From contig NC_030988.1 in assembly GCF_000149955.1 (NCBI RefSeq), positions 2,683,943-2,747,942 of the forward strand: a stretch of 64,000 bases of DNA, read 5' to 3'. Under the pieces are notes generated by a model. That model did no database searches. It was given only the letters and a program-made list of their open reading frames with translations, and was not told where the DNA came from. Below, in pieces: positions 45,640 through 57,255 of the stretch; position 1 is the first letter of the stretch, and every line of letters begins with the position of its first letter. The DNA is from Fusarium oxysporum f. sp. lycopersici 4287 (Eukaryota; Ascomycota; Sordariomycetes; Hypocreales; Nectriaceae). The translations under genes and the position numbers were made by a program.

Positions 45640-45839
45640 AATTGATCGCCAGCCTGGTGCAGGCCGTGCAGTCACAAAGCCAAGAGGAAATTGAATTACA
45701 ATCGATTCTGAACTGGGAAATAGCAATCAATTTGTTTTCCGTATTTCTAGTGCCTCTTTGTGAGGGGATTGAAAAGTAGCAGTTTGTATGGGGAAACTTT
45801 TTTTTTTGCTTGCTGGTAGGTGGACTCATTGACCAATGG
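45640..45839. mobile_element. Right end of another pogo-family copy, with a MITE-end motif
   Basis: GTTTGTATGGGGAAAC, a T-tract and GGTAGGTGG up to ACCAATGG followed by TA match the pogo end at 27428. Near 45640 lies TTGAATTGATCGCCAGCCTG, the right-end motif of the MITE at 30726-30885. No left partner for either was found. Confidence 0.55.
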
Positions 45840-45841
45840 TA

Positions 45842-46572
45842 TCAGAGTGCTCCGCAAATCCCTCGCAGCCCAAAGAACGCCCCACCAAAACCACAGTTGC
45901 ACGGGAGCCCCGTTTATTGTGAACTCATCCTCCCGGATTAACGGCCCGGCTGCTCCTTGTCGACAGCGCCAGATGAGGCCTAATAAATGGCGGATGCAGG
46001 GGTCGAAGCGACAAATGCCGGGATGGCATCGTCTAAACGTTTATCTGGAGTTAAGCTCAATGTCCGTCTGGCGTCAGGCGGGGCACGTCAGCAACTTGCA
46101 TAAAATTCGCGCTTCTGACTGGTCAAGGACGCCCACATGATCACATTAGGAACATGCCACCGACCTTCAGTCAGAAAAGGCGCCAAACAGCCGGTGATGA
46201 CTCACGTTGTTCGAGGCTCATTTTGCATTAGCTGGCACATTTGGCGATGTAAGAATCTTCTCACCTCTGGTCCGCGCGCCCAGCTGCCCGGAAAAGCTGT
46301 GAGAAAGGCGGTCAGACGGCGCGATATGGGGCCGAGATGATCTGCGCCCATCGCGAAAAATTCATGAATAATTTATAATCGATAATTTTTCAGGAGGGTG
46401 TTGTCACGATATTCACGATGCGGCCCATCAATATAAATTGCTTCCCCATGATGGCAGTTCGTCCGGATCATGATCAGGCCAGCCCACGATTCGCGTCGCT
46501 CAAATTGCAAGCCACATCCATCAACATCAACTACCGATACCGATCGCCATTGTCACGATCCAGCTCGCAGCT
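45842..46572. other. Upstream region of the arrestin gene
   Basis: No recognisable gene; likely promoter and leader of the following CDS. Confidence 0.4.
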
Positions 46573-47724
46573 ATGGCACGCTTTCAAGACCATCTATCCT
46601 CGGCGTTCAGAAGAAACAGTCAGAAGAGCTCAGCCATTACCGTGGAATCTATCAGCCAAAGCTCACACATTGCCCTCTCCAGCGATTCTGAACAGGGTCT
46701 CCAGCTGTTGGTCTCGGGCGAAGTGACTGTTGAAGTCCATGAACAGCGCGTGTATATGGCCCGACTTGATGCCGACTTAAAACTCCACATCGAATACAAA
46801 CGGCCCTTCAAGTCACACTGCAATGCTTGCCGAAACTGGAACCATCAACTGGCGAGCTGTCAGCTCCTCACTCAACCAACGACTCTCGCTTATGGGAAAC
46901 ACACATTCCCCTTTTCAGCTCTGATCGAAGGAGACCATCCAGCCTCAATGGAAACTTCACTTATTTCGGTCAAGTATGGCCTTGCAACTGAGACCCAGTT
47001 CGCCCGCCACGGAGTCGCTTCCCTCGAGACGGCCAGGAACGAACATGCCATCATCGTCAAGCGTTCACCTCCCGATCCTCGAAGTTCACAACGAACGGTG
47101 ACCACGGTCGATCCAATCACGATTATTACCCATCACGAGCCCGTTATAGACGCCGAGAACTCCAACAGATTCTCTTTCGAGCTAGAGGGATTGAACGGTT
47201 CTAATGGTGCCATTGGGGACCTTCAATCATGGAAGCTCGATGAGATCAAGTGGCATATAGTTCAGACAACAAAAACTACCCAACCAGCGTGTGAGAAGCA
47301 CCGTCTCGCTTCCCTTTCGGACATGGGTCGAGTGATGCGGATACGGGACACACAAGTGCTTGCGAAGTGCGGAATAAAAGATGGCTGGGCACTCGATGGT
47401 ACTGCTGGGAACTCAAAAGCGAACATGGGGTTTGACTATACGATCAAGAACCGGCAGCCACAGAAAGACAGACCAGGGTTTGCATGCGATAACAAATGGG
47501 CTGGTGGCTTTGAGATTTCGCACCGGCTCCATGTCTGGTTCTGTCTATCGCTGGAGCGGTCCCAATCGGCCAAAAAGGGATTCACAGAACGGGTCATGCG
47601 TGTGTCCTACGACGTTATACTCACGGACCCTACGAGCAAGGACTTGGACTGGGGCCCTCATGTGCCACCCACGTATGAAGAAGTCGGCGGTTCACCACCA
47701 GACTACCACGACGACGAGCCTTAA
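46573..47724 (+). CDS. Alpha-arrestin-like adaptor with PPxY motifs (383 aa)
   Basis: Single-exon protein with an arrestin-like beta-rich fold: LLVSGEVTVEVHEQRVYMAR, a central hydrophobic/charged alternation around YGKHTFPFSALIEGDHPASM with ISVKYGLATE, and late strands FEISHRLHVWFCLSLER and MRVSYDVILTDP. Two PPxY motifs end it, PPTY (365-368) and PPDY (375-378), the docking sites for WW domains of Rsp5/HulA-type ubiquitin ligases. Such adaptors direct ubiquitination and endocytosis of plasma-membrane permeases, a possible link to the transporters in this window (inference). Start ATG is followed by the basic MARFQDHLSSAFRRN typical of membrane-associated arrestins. LDB19-like subgroup is possible. 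Confidence 0.8.
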   Translation: MARFQDHLSSAFRRNSQKSSAITVESISQSSHIALSSDSEQGLQLLVSGEVTVEVHEQRVYMARLDADLKLHIEYKRPFKSHCNACRNWNHQLASCQLLTQPTTLAYGKHTFPFSALIEGDHPASMETSLISVKYGLATETQFARHGVASLETARNEHAIIVKRSPPDPRSSQRTVTTVDPITIITHHEPVIDAENSNRFSFELEGLNGSNGAIGDLQSWKLDEIKWHIVQTTKTTQPACEKHRLASLSDMGRVMRIRDTQVLAKCGIKDGWALDGTAGNSKANMGFDYTIKNRQPQKDRPGFACDNKWAGGFEISHRLHVWFCLSLERSQSAKKGFTERVMRVSYDVILTDPTSKDLDWGPHVPPTYEEVGGSPPDYHDDEP

Positions 47725-47927
47725 GTTAAGGATGAGTGAAGGGGTGTTGATGAAGAGTAAAGGAACCAGGGTAGGCAAATGAGAATAGATACTTAGTGGC
47801 ACCACAATCTAGAATAGAGATTTATTTCTCATGCCAGCATTTCAGGCTATTGGGTGCTCTACCATGAACTATTTAGCACTTTAAGCCACTAGCTCTGTAC
47901 AGTATTGAGCACCTGTACCTTCCTCTC

Positions 47928-48585
47928 CTACAATAACTCCTGTTTATAAAACAAAGCCCCACATATAAAGTGTAAGTAGATTCGCAAACTGTGTACACTC
48001 TTACCCGACACTAAAAGCGCGGAGCTGGCTGTGCGAGAGTGCATAGCCCAGAGACTCTTGTCGCAGCACCCAACGAATAAGAGTCTCCTCCTGGCTCTTT
48101 GAAATACGCTGGTGGGCCTGGATACGTTCATTCCTGCTTGCTTGACCGGAAAGTCGTCTCGAAATGGTCCACTGAGGTACTCCACGTTTCTGGGCCGCCT
48201 CATTCTGTGAGAGGCCTCTATCGGTGGTGTCGAATATAGCCTCAGCTACGTCATCTTCGGTATAATAACGGCGAACTATTACGAAAGGGGTTGTGGCGAG
48301 TAAATTAGGTGAAAGTTCGGCTTGAGTGGATGGAGTCGCCTAAGGTACATGAGGAGAAATGCGAAAGAATTCAAAGTGCTAGAGAACTAGGCCACAAGGC
48401 GGAACGGGGAAAAGTCAAGCCGATATGGAAATTTGATGAAAACTGCTATACAACATTGGTATAGGTTTGCGAGTATCTACGTTCTTGGCTGAATGCGATG
48501 TACTTGGAAATTCGGAGTTTGTATGGGAAAATTGAAATTTTGGTGGTCCATTAGGTGGGGGCGCCCACTAGGTGGTCCTGGATGG
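47928..48585 (-). mobile_element. Truncated pogo-family copy
   Basis: The right terminal repeat (GTTTGTATGGG, then GGTGGTCC/GGTGGGGG motifs and CTGGATGG before TA at 48586-48587) is followed inward by transposase N-terminal coding sequence. Only about 0.65 kb remains. Confidence 0.7.
47990..48275 (-). pseudogene. N-terminal fragment of a pogo-type transposase
   Basis: A minus-strand frame reads YTEDDVAEAIFDTTDRGLSQ, NEAAQKRGVPQWTISRRLSG and LIRWVLRQESLGYALSHSQ. It is close to the HTH-psq/CENP-B region of the transposase at 25905-27123. The DDE part is missing. Confidence 0.75.
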
Positions 48586-48587
48586 TA

Positions 48588-49147
48588 ACGTACTCAATAT
48601 CGGCGGTATATATGAGTGACTCTCCGGGTTTGAGAAGTTCTGGGTAGTTCTTGTTACTAATGGCCCAGGCAATCCTAATCTGCTTGCGCGAGATAGCGAC
48701 TCCTTCCAGAATCTTTTGGCCGAGGGGAATAGGCTCTTGAGAGTTCTTTTTCAAAATGAACATTTCTTGCTCCCCATAACGAGTGCTGTTAAAATCCGTG
48801 AAAGTACTCGAACCAACGAGTAAGTAATCCCCATTAGGTAGATATTGTACTCGTAAGTAGCCGCCATGAGGATAGTCAGTGAGGAGTGTGACCACTTTGG
48901 ACTTGACATCATAAAGAAAGGCGTCGCCGTAGGTTTTAGACATGAAAGCCAGAAACTTCCCGTCAGGTGACCAGGCGGGCCTTTCACCAAAATGCGCGAC
49001 CTTCTAAGTATCAATAGGTAGATCCTGCGTAGGATCACACTCCCTGCCATGTGGGCGGAGGTTTGGGGTGGAAGTAGCCAGAACAATCGTAATGAATAAG
49101 AAAATTAGCACGGCCTTGAGGCCGCTTGATCTGATACCTAGCATCAT
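48588..49147 (-). pseudogene. Secreted TolB/WD-like beta-propeller protein, stopped and truncated
   Basis: From 49147 the frame starts with a signal-peptide-like run (GLKAVLIFLFITIVLATS). Codon 48 is TAG (49004-49006); after it comes FGERPAWSPDGKFLAFMSKT and further propeller-like sequence (YLPNGDYLLVGSSTF, LIYTADIEYV). The 3' end is cut exactly at the TA where the pogo fragment 47928-48585 begins, and no downstream remainder is present. Propeller repeats with PAWSPDGKFLAF resemble secreted fungal TolB-like proteins. Stop codon plus truncation make it non-functional unless the stop is spliced or read through; no intron explains it. Confidence 0.7.
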
Positions 49148-50540
49148 GGAGCAAAAGAAGACGTAAAGAAGAAGCTCACGCAAAAAGCTGTCAGTTTGGC
49201 TCGGGCGAGAATATTTATCAACGATGCTCCGAAGATGGTGAAACCTCTTCTATTTATACCCCTTGAGCGAAAGGTTAGTGCCTTGGATAAACATCATATT
49301 GACTTTTTTTCGGCAGGAACTCTGGTATACGGGGCCAGAAGATGAATTGAGTGATAGCTGGGCGTCATCATTCACACGCTGCGGACTTGGTGACCTAGCA
49401 TGGATGGAGCGGACTTGTACCTGCCTATTCAGGCTAAGCGCTCAACAGGGGTATTTGCTCCTTCAGACCAGATACCTTGTTGTAGGTTGCAAATATTGTA
49501 AGCCTTGGACGTGTGATTGTAATATAGAATGACACCCCTCCGCGCACTTAGTACTTCCTTATTTGGAAAGTCTCCTGTTCAGACACCTGGCTCCCACAGT
49601 TGTAGTGACAAGGTTCGTTGGAACCAATCATTCTCACAGATCAGGTCCGCCAGATCACAAGGACAGGAGCCCCATATTTAGTGTGGAGGGATCGTGAACC
49701 TAGAACTCAATTTACCCTGGTCCTAACAAAAGACCAGCTCGGGTGAAAGGAAGAAAGAGTACAAAATCATACAACGCGATTCTGCTGACTTCGTAGAACA
49801 CTTACCATGGACCGTGTGTCAAGGAGTACAATATGATAAACGCATGGATTCAGAAACAGGTTGTGCACTTTGGTCACAGGAAGGAAAAGAGAGGCAAAAG
49901 GCTTCTATTGCAATGCTTCAAGTGCTACATCTGGATGCTATAACATGTTCATCACAGTCTCAGTTATCATGGGAATTTGTAATTTGTGATACAACGGTTT
50001 ACTAGGACATCGTTGGACAGTTTCCAACCGAACGCATCACTATAACCAGCAGCTATGAAACTCCTGGGCCTTTTAGATTCATTGATATTTGAGGAGCAGA
50101 AATTCCTGTCGAGTTTTCGATGAGTTGTTGTTTCTTGACAAATTTAGCGAAAACCCCCAAGACGCTTCCTGGTGTACTGTTGGAGAAAGCATGTATCGGG
50201 CAGGCAGTCCCCCATTTGGTGTACAATGCAAACAGTGAACCTCATCGGCAAAATATTTCTCATTCATCTTATTTTTCCTTCTTGCTTACCGGATAGCTTA
50301 TCAGTCAGTAGGACAAAGAGTTAGTAGTAATCAGGACAGACTTTGATTTGGGTGTTCAACTAGGAGCGAGGCCTTACTACCGTCGGTGTGGTTAACCTTA
50401 GCCGCTTAGCTTGGTGTTCGAGTTTTTGCCGAAACTTCGAGTTCTTTTCATTCATCTACCTAGTCTTGGTTGGTGATGTTTTCTTGGTGTACAAACTCTG
50501 ACAAACATCTTACTCGCCTCAAGACTCTTCACTTGAATGC
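49148..50540. other. Spacer
   Basis: Short open frames without recognisable domains; no gene supported. Confidence 0.35.
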
Positions 50541-52324
50541 TCATCCCACGAAGTACCCCTTGCTTTCGTGCTTGCCAAACTCTACAAGGGCGATGGATGA
50601 GGCTGGAAGATTGAAACTGCCATCCTTGACTTTCTTTACTTTTATTTCGCCCTCCGGTGCACCCGATGAAGTTTCGAAACTCTGTCCAGCCCATGTTCTA
50701 CACAAACAAAATACTAATTAGCTCCGTAAGTACGACTTTCGATGAATTAATGCGATCAGCTTACATTCCAATGGATGAGTTGGTTTTCTCCGATTCCAAA
50801 AGTTTGACTGTGGCAGGCTTATGCGTTCCTAGTCCCTTCATGCTGACCTGGATGCTCGACTTCTCACCTTGGGTGTGGACCTGGGTGTTGAGCACCACGA
50901 TACGGACCAGCTTTGATGACTCCCAGATACCATAAGCGGTCAGTGTGATATTTGTAGTGGGCAACTCTACAATATAGGAGCCTGCAGATTTTCCAATGGC
51001 CTCATTAACAATGAGATAAGCGTGGTAGGAAGGTAAAATGTGGGGATGATCGATGTTCAGCCCGTCATCAGACTCATTTGTCGGCTGGATGGAATTGTAA
51101 CGGAAGCCCACGCCGTGGTGCATGTAAAGACGCTCGACGCCAATTGAAGCGCCCAGAAGAATCCAGTCAACCATCCAGAGTGCTCCCTCGACAGTGTTGC
51201 TTAAACCTGGGATCCCGTGGCTGTGGTTAGTCAGTCTCATGCAATAAAAGCGCCAGGTTACAGTCCCATTTACTTTGCATAAGAATTCGTTTCGGCCTAG
51301 AACGTTGTTAGTCACCGCCTCCGCGCGTCTTTATTTGGCCACTTACTAGTATGTACGATAATTTCGACCCCCTAACGGATTTGATCCCACCCGTCCTGGT
51401 GGTCATGTTGGCGCGTACAGCCCGCTTGTTCATCAAGTCACCAACAGTGAATGTCTTTCCGGCACTGTAGCCTCCTGAATAGGAATGTTCAGTGAACTGA
51501 GAGATCTTGCCTTTAAGCTTCTTGTCAGCGAGTATTCCGCCGATGAGGGAGCCCTCCGGTTGCCATTCGGGAATATTGAAGCCGGTGTAGGCACCCGACG
51601 ACAAACACGGGTGCCTAGACTGGGAGGGACCAAAATCGATCTCCTCGCTGACAGCTTTAGCGAACGAAACCCAGGTGTTGGTGTAATTTTGAATATCCCA
51701 CTCTGGGCCGTAGGAACCAGATCGGGAATACCGGGTCTCGCCCCAAAAGTCTGGTTCGTTACCTAATTCCACCTGTGCAAGCCGAACATGTTTCGTCAGT
51801 TCTGAACGGCTTCCTTGGAAGGTATCGCCTAGAAGACGAGCCTGGGCAAGCGTCTCAGTTTTATTCAGGGCTTTAAAATTCAAACCCCACATAAACTCTG
51901 TACCCATAGGCAAGTTACCTGATAGAGCGTAAAAGTCTCGTCCGATATAAATATGATCGGCCTCGGGGTTGGGGATATCAGGGCTGGGTTTTGGAAAGGT
52001 TGCGTTCATCACTTTGACCCTAAGATCAACGGTCCCCCGGTCCTGGGAGTTGGCTCCGACTCGAAGAGTTGGCATCTGACCGGTACGGTCGCCGAGATTC
52101 TGCAGGAGCTGATTGAAATATTTGTTTGGCTTCCCGATTTCTCTGCCAGCCCAATCAGGCCAGCGATCCATCTCAATGCTGAACCCAGCAAGCGAGGGGG
52201 AGAGCTTTTCACTCCACGGAGGCCTTTCAGCTGGTAACAACAGCGTGAGCTGCTGTACTTCGGCAGCGCTGACATGGCCTAGAAGCCGTAAAGCCGCAAG
52301 CCCTTGAAAGAAGAAACTAAACAT
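50541..52324 (-). CDS. Secreted GH79 family glycosidase (4 exons, 537 aa)
   Basis: Exons 52324-51347, 51296-51274, 51220-50765 and 50697-50541 join to 537 codons; the second exon is 23 nt. An N-terminal signal peptide (MFSFFFQGLAALRLLGHVSA) precedes a GH79 (heparanase/beta-glucuronidase-like) barrel. The acid/base is E190 in ELGNEPDFWG and the nucleophile E328 in LAETNSY, which is only assembled across the first splice junction. Further family sequence: GLSNTVEGALWMVDW and MHHGVGFRYNSIQP. The C-terminal beta domain ends TWAGQSFETSSGAP then SIALVEFGKH. It likely removes uronic acids from plant or fungal polysaccharides outside the cell. A 759-bp MITE sits 42 bp upstream of the ATG. Confidence 0.88.
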
Positions 52325-52366
52325 GATCGTTGCGTTATTCCGAAAGATGTATGAGAATGGAACAAG

Positions 52367-53125
52367 CAGGGTTCAAATCCATACCACGAAATCCACATAT
52401 GGATCCATAATGTGGATCCATATCCATTCCATTCCATTCCACGTGGGCTTCAGCATTTCCATATCCACGCCACGAAGCCCCTTCCACATGTTCCACATGT
52501 GGAAATCGTGGAATATTTTAGGTGGGGTTCGAAAATACCTTGATTTCCTTGTGAAATCCCGCATATCCTAAGTACTTTCTATCACCCACAACAACACAAC
52601 ATCGATTTGCCACCCCATTTTCCTCCGTACACAATGAGTCCATTCTGGGGGCTTCACTGTTACTCGCGTTACTACCCCAAATCGAAATGGCCACTCCCCA
52701 TCCTACCAAGTCAACCACATCCGTTCCAGAACGAACAGAAGAGGACAATCAACGGCTCTTTCAGCTCTACAAAAGCTGGATCTTGACGGAGAGAGACGGC
52801 AAGGCGCGTCTATAGGTATATCGGTTCGGCTACGAATATCCAGCATAACAAGAAACAGGAACGTCGGTGGGTGTGTTGCCTTTGCGTCAAGCAACGGCGG
52901 ATTTTAATGGACCAATGACAAAAACATTGACGTCACCGAGGGCGGGCGGGACCCATTAATTACCATTGTTGGACGAAGTAGGTTTCCATTCCACGAATTC
53001 CACAATATGGATCCATTTCCATAATGGATCCATTTCCACCCATTCCACATCGAAATTATTAGTCAGCATCCATATCCACGCCATATTCACAAATGTGTCG
53101 TGGAGTGTCGTGGATTTGAACCCTG
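52367..53125. mobile_element. 759-bp hAT-type non-autonomous element in the GH79 promoter
   Basis: Inverted ends CAGGGTTCAAATCCA and an exact 8-bp duplication GGAACAAG (52359-52366, 53126-53133). Both subterminal regions are packed with TGGATCCAT, CATTCCAC and GTGGATATGG motifs. The interior contains a short frame MATPHPTKSTTSVPER near 52688 that may be the relic of a transposase start or a captured piece. The end motif GGTTCAAATCC also resembles a tRNA T-arm, but the duplication and inverted ends favour hAT. Confidence 0.9.
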
Positions 53126-53133
53126 GGAACAAG

Positions 53134-55370
53134 TAAATGCACAAGCTTTCGAGAGCCACAATTCGTGTTGAGTCGCCGTAAGTCCGGCTGTTGGGGTAGA
53201 CAGATTAATGTATCACACAACTGTTACTCAGAGAGTGGTGGGGGAAGGTCGGAAGTAGCTCACTCCGACTCTAGAAACCCGCTAGACCAAATTGCGTCGT
53301 GGTCTTCTCGGTCCTCGGATAATGAACAATGTAATCACATTACAACATGAGCAGGTCCAAGGCGGATCACGGTGCAAGATCAATGACACCTAATCTTTCG
53401 AGGGCTTTTTTAGTTCACTGATCTCCTGCTTCTTCTGAGTTCGAAAAGTTTATTGGTGGGATAATACGGCTTGGCAGCACGAAGATGGTGATGGAGCTTG
53501 TAGCATAAGGATTGGACCGGAACGTCAAAGTTCTAATGTAATGTACATTCAATACGTGCCACGTGCTTTTACCTAGGCCAAAGGAAAAGATACGGTTGGC
53601 TACGGTCAGAACTCAATGCCCGACCGCATAAAATGAAGCTATGGATGATACAGTATACGCGTATAGAAATTGTAGTTGTCTGACGCATTATAGACTATTT
53701 ACCCCGCAATTGTGAGGGGTCAGATTTGAATAAACCCTGCGCCTGTTATTGACTAGGCCTATGGTAGCCTAGAAGCTGCTTGAAACCTGCCTGATGTGGC
53801 TAATAGTTGCTCATAGCCGTTCATTCATCGGCGACCATTCCGCATTCCCATTCCTAGACAGTATTTCCTTGCTGGATATTAAGATTTACTAAAATTTGTT
53901 CAATGTTTCGCTTCGCCTTGACACATCGGCTTGTTGTCCGACATGGCTGAGTGCATCGATGCTCACCTTCAAGGGTCAACCGCAATGGCGGGGTATCTCT
54001 GCAGGGGACCTGGAATTGCTGGGAGAGGATTGCTTCGCATGATGCAGGTAAATTGCCAGCACCTTGCAACCTCGACACTTCGGTGAAAAGAATCGAGAGA
54101 AACGACAAACATTCCAACAATTACTCCAAACTCAACAATACTTTGCACCAAGAATTTTTCTTCGAAAACCCTCACTGATCAAGGAGATATTCACAGAGTT
54201 TCCTACTTGCTTTTGATCACTGCCAATGTAATCCGTAGGTAGATTTTGGCTGGGGACTTCGACGTATTTGTTTAGTATGTAAGAAAGAAAGACGATTGGT
54301 TCGGAATGTCGACCGGCCTCCGCTCCCCAAGACTTCTTCTACCCCAGTATCTTGTGCAGCAGACGTGTTTGTGGGTACCTCCCACGATCGGCTCGATATT
54401 GATCATGGGTTGGTGGAAGGGCCTGCTCTGACGAGCCATCTGTCTAAAGAATGGAATAATTGTTTGGCAATTCTAATCGCGGTTTTAGAAAACAATTCTC
54501 TGTTTCGGAGTGAAACCTGCCAGTGCTCCATATTACGTAAAAGATAAACAGACATAATAAAGTCGATGACAGAATCTTGTCAGAGTAGAAAGAGCTTGTA
54601 ACGAGTGTGGCCGATTATACGACAATCACAAGTCAATATTACTACTTCTACAGGATGGTTGGCATATCGCTCCGGAAGACGTTGCACTGCTCGGAAACTT
54701 GACCGACACTTGCGCCAATCTACTAATCAGTGTGGCTATGGTGTCACTGTTGCAGTACGAGGTAATCACATTTCATAAATGCCACTAAAGACATGCGCGG
54801 CTGTAGCACGAAGAGCCGAAATTGGCCTATCAAAGGCGCGTAGAAAATCACAGCTCCACCCATACCGCAGTGATAAATGATGAGCTTCCTGTTTGGGCCG
54901 CACATTCGCTCTCATGCACCTCCAGATTGCATGTATGGCCGCACAGCCCTGTATGACCAATAAGGAATTTCGATGTGACACTAAAAGTCCAATATGTGTG
55001 GTATTGGGCAGGCTTTCTAACCATACGCCATACGCCATATGGACCTGAATGGTTTATGGTATGATTTATTCCTGTATGGCGAACTAAACCATATATTGCC
55101 CATACGGCAAATGACGTCAAACCGGTCAAGGGCCCACATCTTGTTAGATACGCGAGTAGGTTTAATATCCAATTAAAATAGGGTTAATTTTCACACTTGG
55201 GGATCAATCTCGTCCCCAGGAGCTTCTGTCTCTGTTCTGTCCTTTTTAGGTGTTTTCCCCGCTACCCGGTATTGATATAAGGGATTTCCCGGTGATCCGC
55301 CGGATCCGATGATCTGCCGGACTCACACCGATATTCACTCCCAACTTTAATCTTTAATAACTCAACAACC
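53134..55370. other. Spacer
   Basis: No recognisable gene. The stretch 54930-55110 is rich in CATACG/CATATGG motifs that form local inverted repeats and may be an unrecognised MITE. A leader with TTTAATCTTTAATAACTCAAC precedes the transposase ATG. Confidence 0.35.
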
Positions 55371-57255
55371 ATGGCAGCAATCGATAAAGCGCTCGAGTTT
55401 CTGAGAACCTCAGGATCTATTAACTATGCTGCTACCGCTAAAAAAGTTCGAATGTGACGAGACTACCCTGCGCCGCCGCCATCAGGGCAAACAGAGGGCA
55501 AGACGCGATGCCGACTCTTTGTATAAATCTCGTCTTTCAAAACAACAGGAACAAGATCTTGTTACTTATATCCGTAAACTCTCACTGCGTGGCATTCCGC
55601 CAACCCTATCCATGATCCGAAATTTTGCCCAGGACATAGCCAAAATCGAGGTCGGAAAGAACTGGCCATACAGCTTCGTCCAGCGCCATCGCAACGAGAT
55701 CGATTGTACCTGGTTTGATGGATTTGATATAGCACGAAGAAGAGCCGACAATGCTTCTCGGTATAGAGCATATTTTGATCTAGTAAGCAGACTCGTAGCG
55801 CCTTTGGTCCGTTGCTAATCATGGAAGATCCGTGAAAAAATCGACAAATACGACATCTTACCTCAGAACACGTATAACATGGATGAGAAGGGATTTCTCC
55901 TGGGCGTAATCAACCGAACGAAGAGAGTATTTGATGTCAATGCTAAAAGGCAAGGTAAATTGCTCGGTGCTTCCCAGGATGGGAACCGATCGTGGATCAC
56001 ATTCCTGGCGTGCATCTGCCAAGACATGACATCGCTACCCCCATTCCTCATCTACCAGGGCAAGCCGGGACAAGTTCAGGACACTTGGCTCACTGACTTT
56101 GATCCGGAGCATCAATCAGCCTTCTTTTCCACGTCCGAAACTGGCTGGACGAGTCACGAACTGGGGAAAGAGTGGCTGATTGGTGTTTTCGACCGCTTTA
56201 CTAAGGCGAAAGCAAGAAATGGGCGCGATTACCGCCTTCTCATCACCGATGGACACTCTAGCCACATCAATATGGACTTCTTGGACTGGTGCGACGCGCA
56301 TCGGATCATCGTTGCGGTGTTCCCACCTCACTCTACTCACCGACTGCAACCCCTTGACGTCTCGCTTTTCGGGCCCTTATCAACAGCCTATACCAACCGA
56401 CTTGTTCAGTGGACTTCAAAGACGCAAGGCCTCACTGGGCTATCCAAACGCGAGTTTTGGGTCCTGTTCTGGGGTGCATTGGAAGCTTCTTTCACTCCGG
56501 AGAACATCGCCAGTGGGTGGAGACGGACGGGTCTCAAGCCTTTCGATCCGGACGTCGTCCTATCTCAGGTTTCGAAGAATACGGACGATGACTCAGATGT
56601 GGAAAGTGGCTTGGATGATTCCATTGCTTTACAAGAACCTACTGCACGAGAATTACGACGACTTGTTGATCATGTCGTGAAGCAATCCTCAGTCAGCTCT
56701 GACACAGGCGCCCGAAAGCTAAAGAGAACCCTTGAAAGCCTTCAGGCCGAGGTTGAACTACTCAGGCATGAGAACCAAGGCCTCCGTGAGACAATTATCC
56801 GTGAAAAACAGCGCAGGCAGCGTGGTAAAGCCCTGAAAGACTATATCTTTGATCGTGTGGATCCTAATTCAGCTCAGGTGTTTAGCCCGCGAAAGATCGC
56901 CCAAGCTCGCCAGAAGAAAATTGAAATGGAGGCGCAGAAGGAAGAGGAGGTTCTCCAGAAGAGAACTGAAAAGGCTCTGCGGCAGAAAAGAGTAGAGGAG
57001 CAAAAGCAACTGGTATTAGAGAGGAAGAGGCAGCGGGAGGAGAAAAAGGAAAGAAAACGGCGGGAAAAAGAAACAAAGCAGCTTGAGAGAGAAGTAAACC
57101 GGCAGCTTCGGATTGAGATGAAGAAGCAGAATCAGCGGAGTATACAACCGAAGCACCAGGCACGGCAGAATGGCTCAGATGGTCTCGAAGAGAATGGGGG
57201 CATTCGGGACGAAATCATCGTCGTTCTTCCTGTTGAGACAGTGTGGCTAAGGTGA
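55371..57255 (+). pseudogene. Pogo-type transposase, one N-terminal frameshift
   Basis: Starts MAAIDKALEFLRTSGSINYA with an HTH-psq region. One base too many in a 6-A run near 55438-55443 breaks the frame; thereafter it is open. A 45-bp intron (55783-55827, GTAAGC donor, GCTAAT branch) rejoins FDL to IREKIDKYDI. Catalytic Asp residues lie in YNMDEKGF, LLITDGHSSHIN and HRLQPLDVSLF. A long basic coiled coil (KRQREEKKERKRREKET) forms the tail. Total about 612 codons with the extra base ignored. Element ends were not identified. A later ATG in the shifted frame is absent, so translation is probably lost. Confidence 0.8.

Noticed and set aside
52367..52400. GGTTCAAATCC motif read as a tRNA T-arm or tRNA-derived SINE
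   Set aside because: No A-box or cloverleaf; inverted ends and an 8-bp duplication explain it as a hAT element end.
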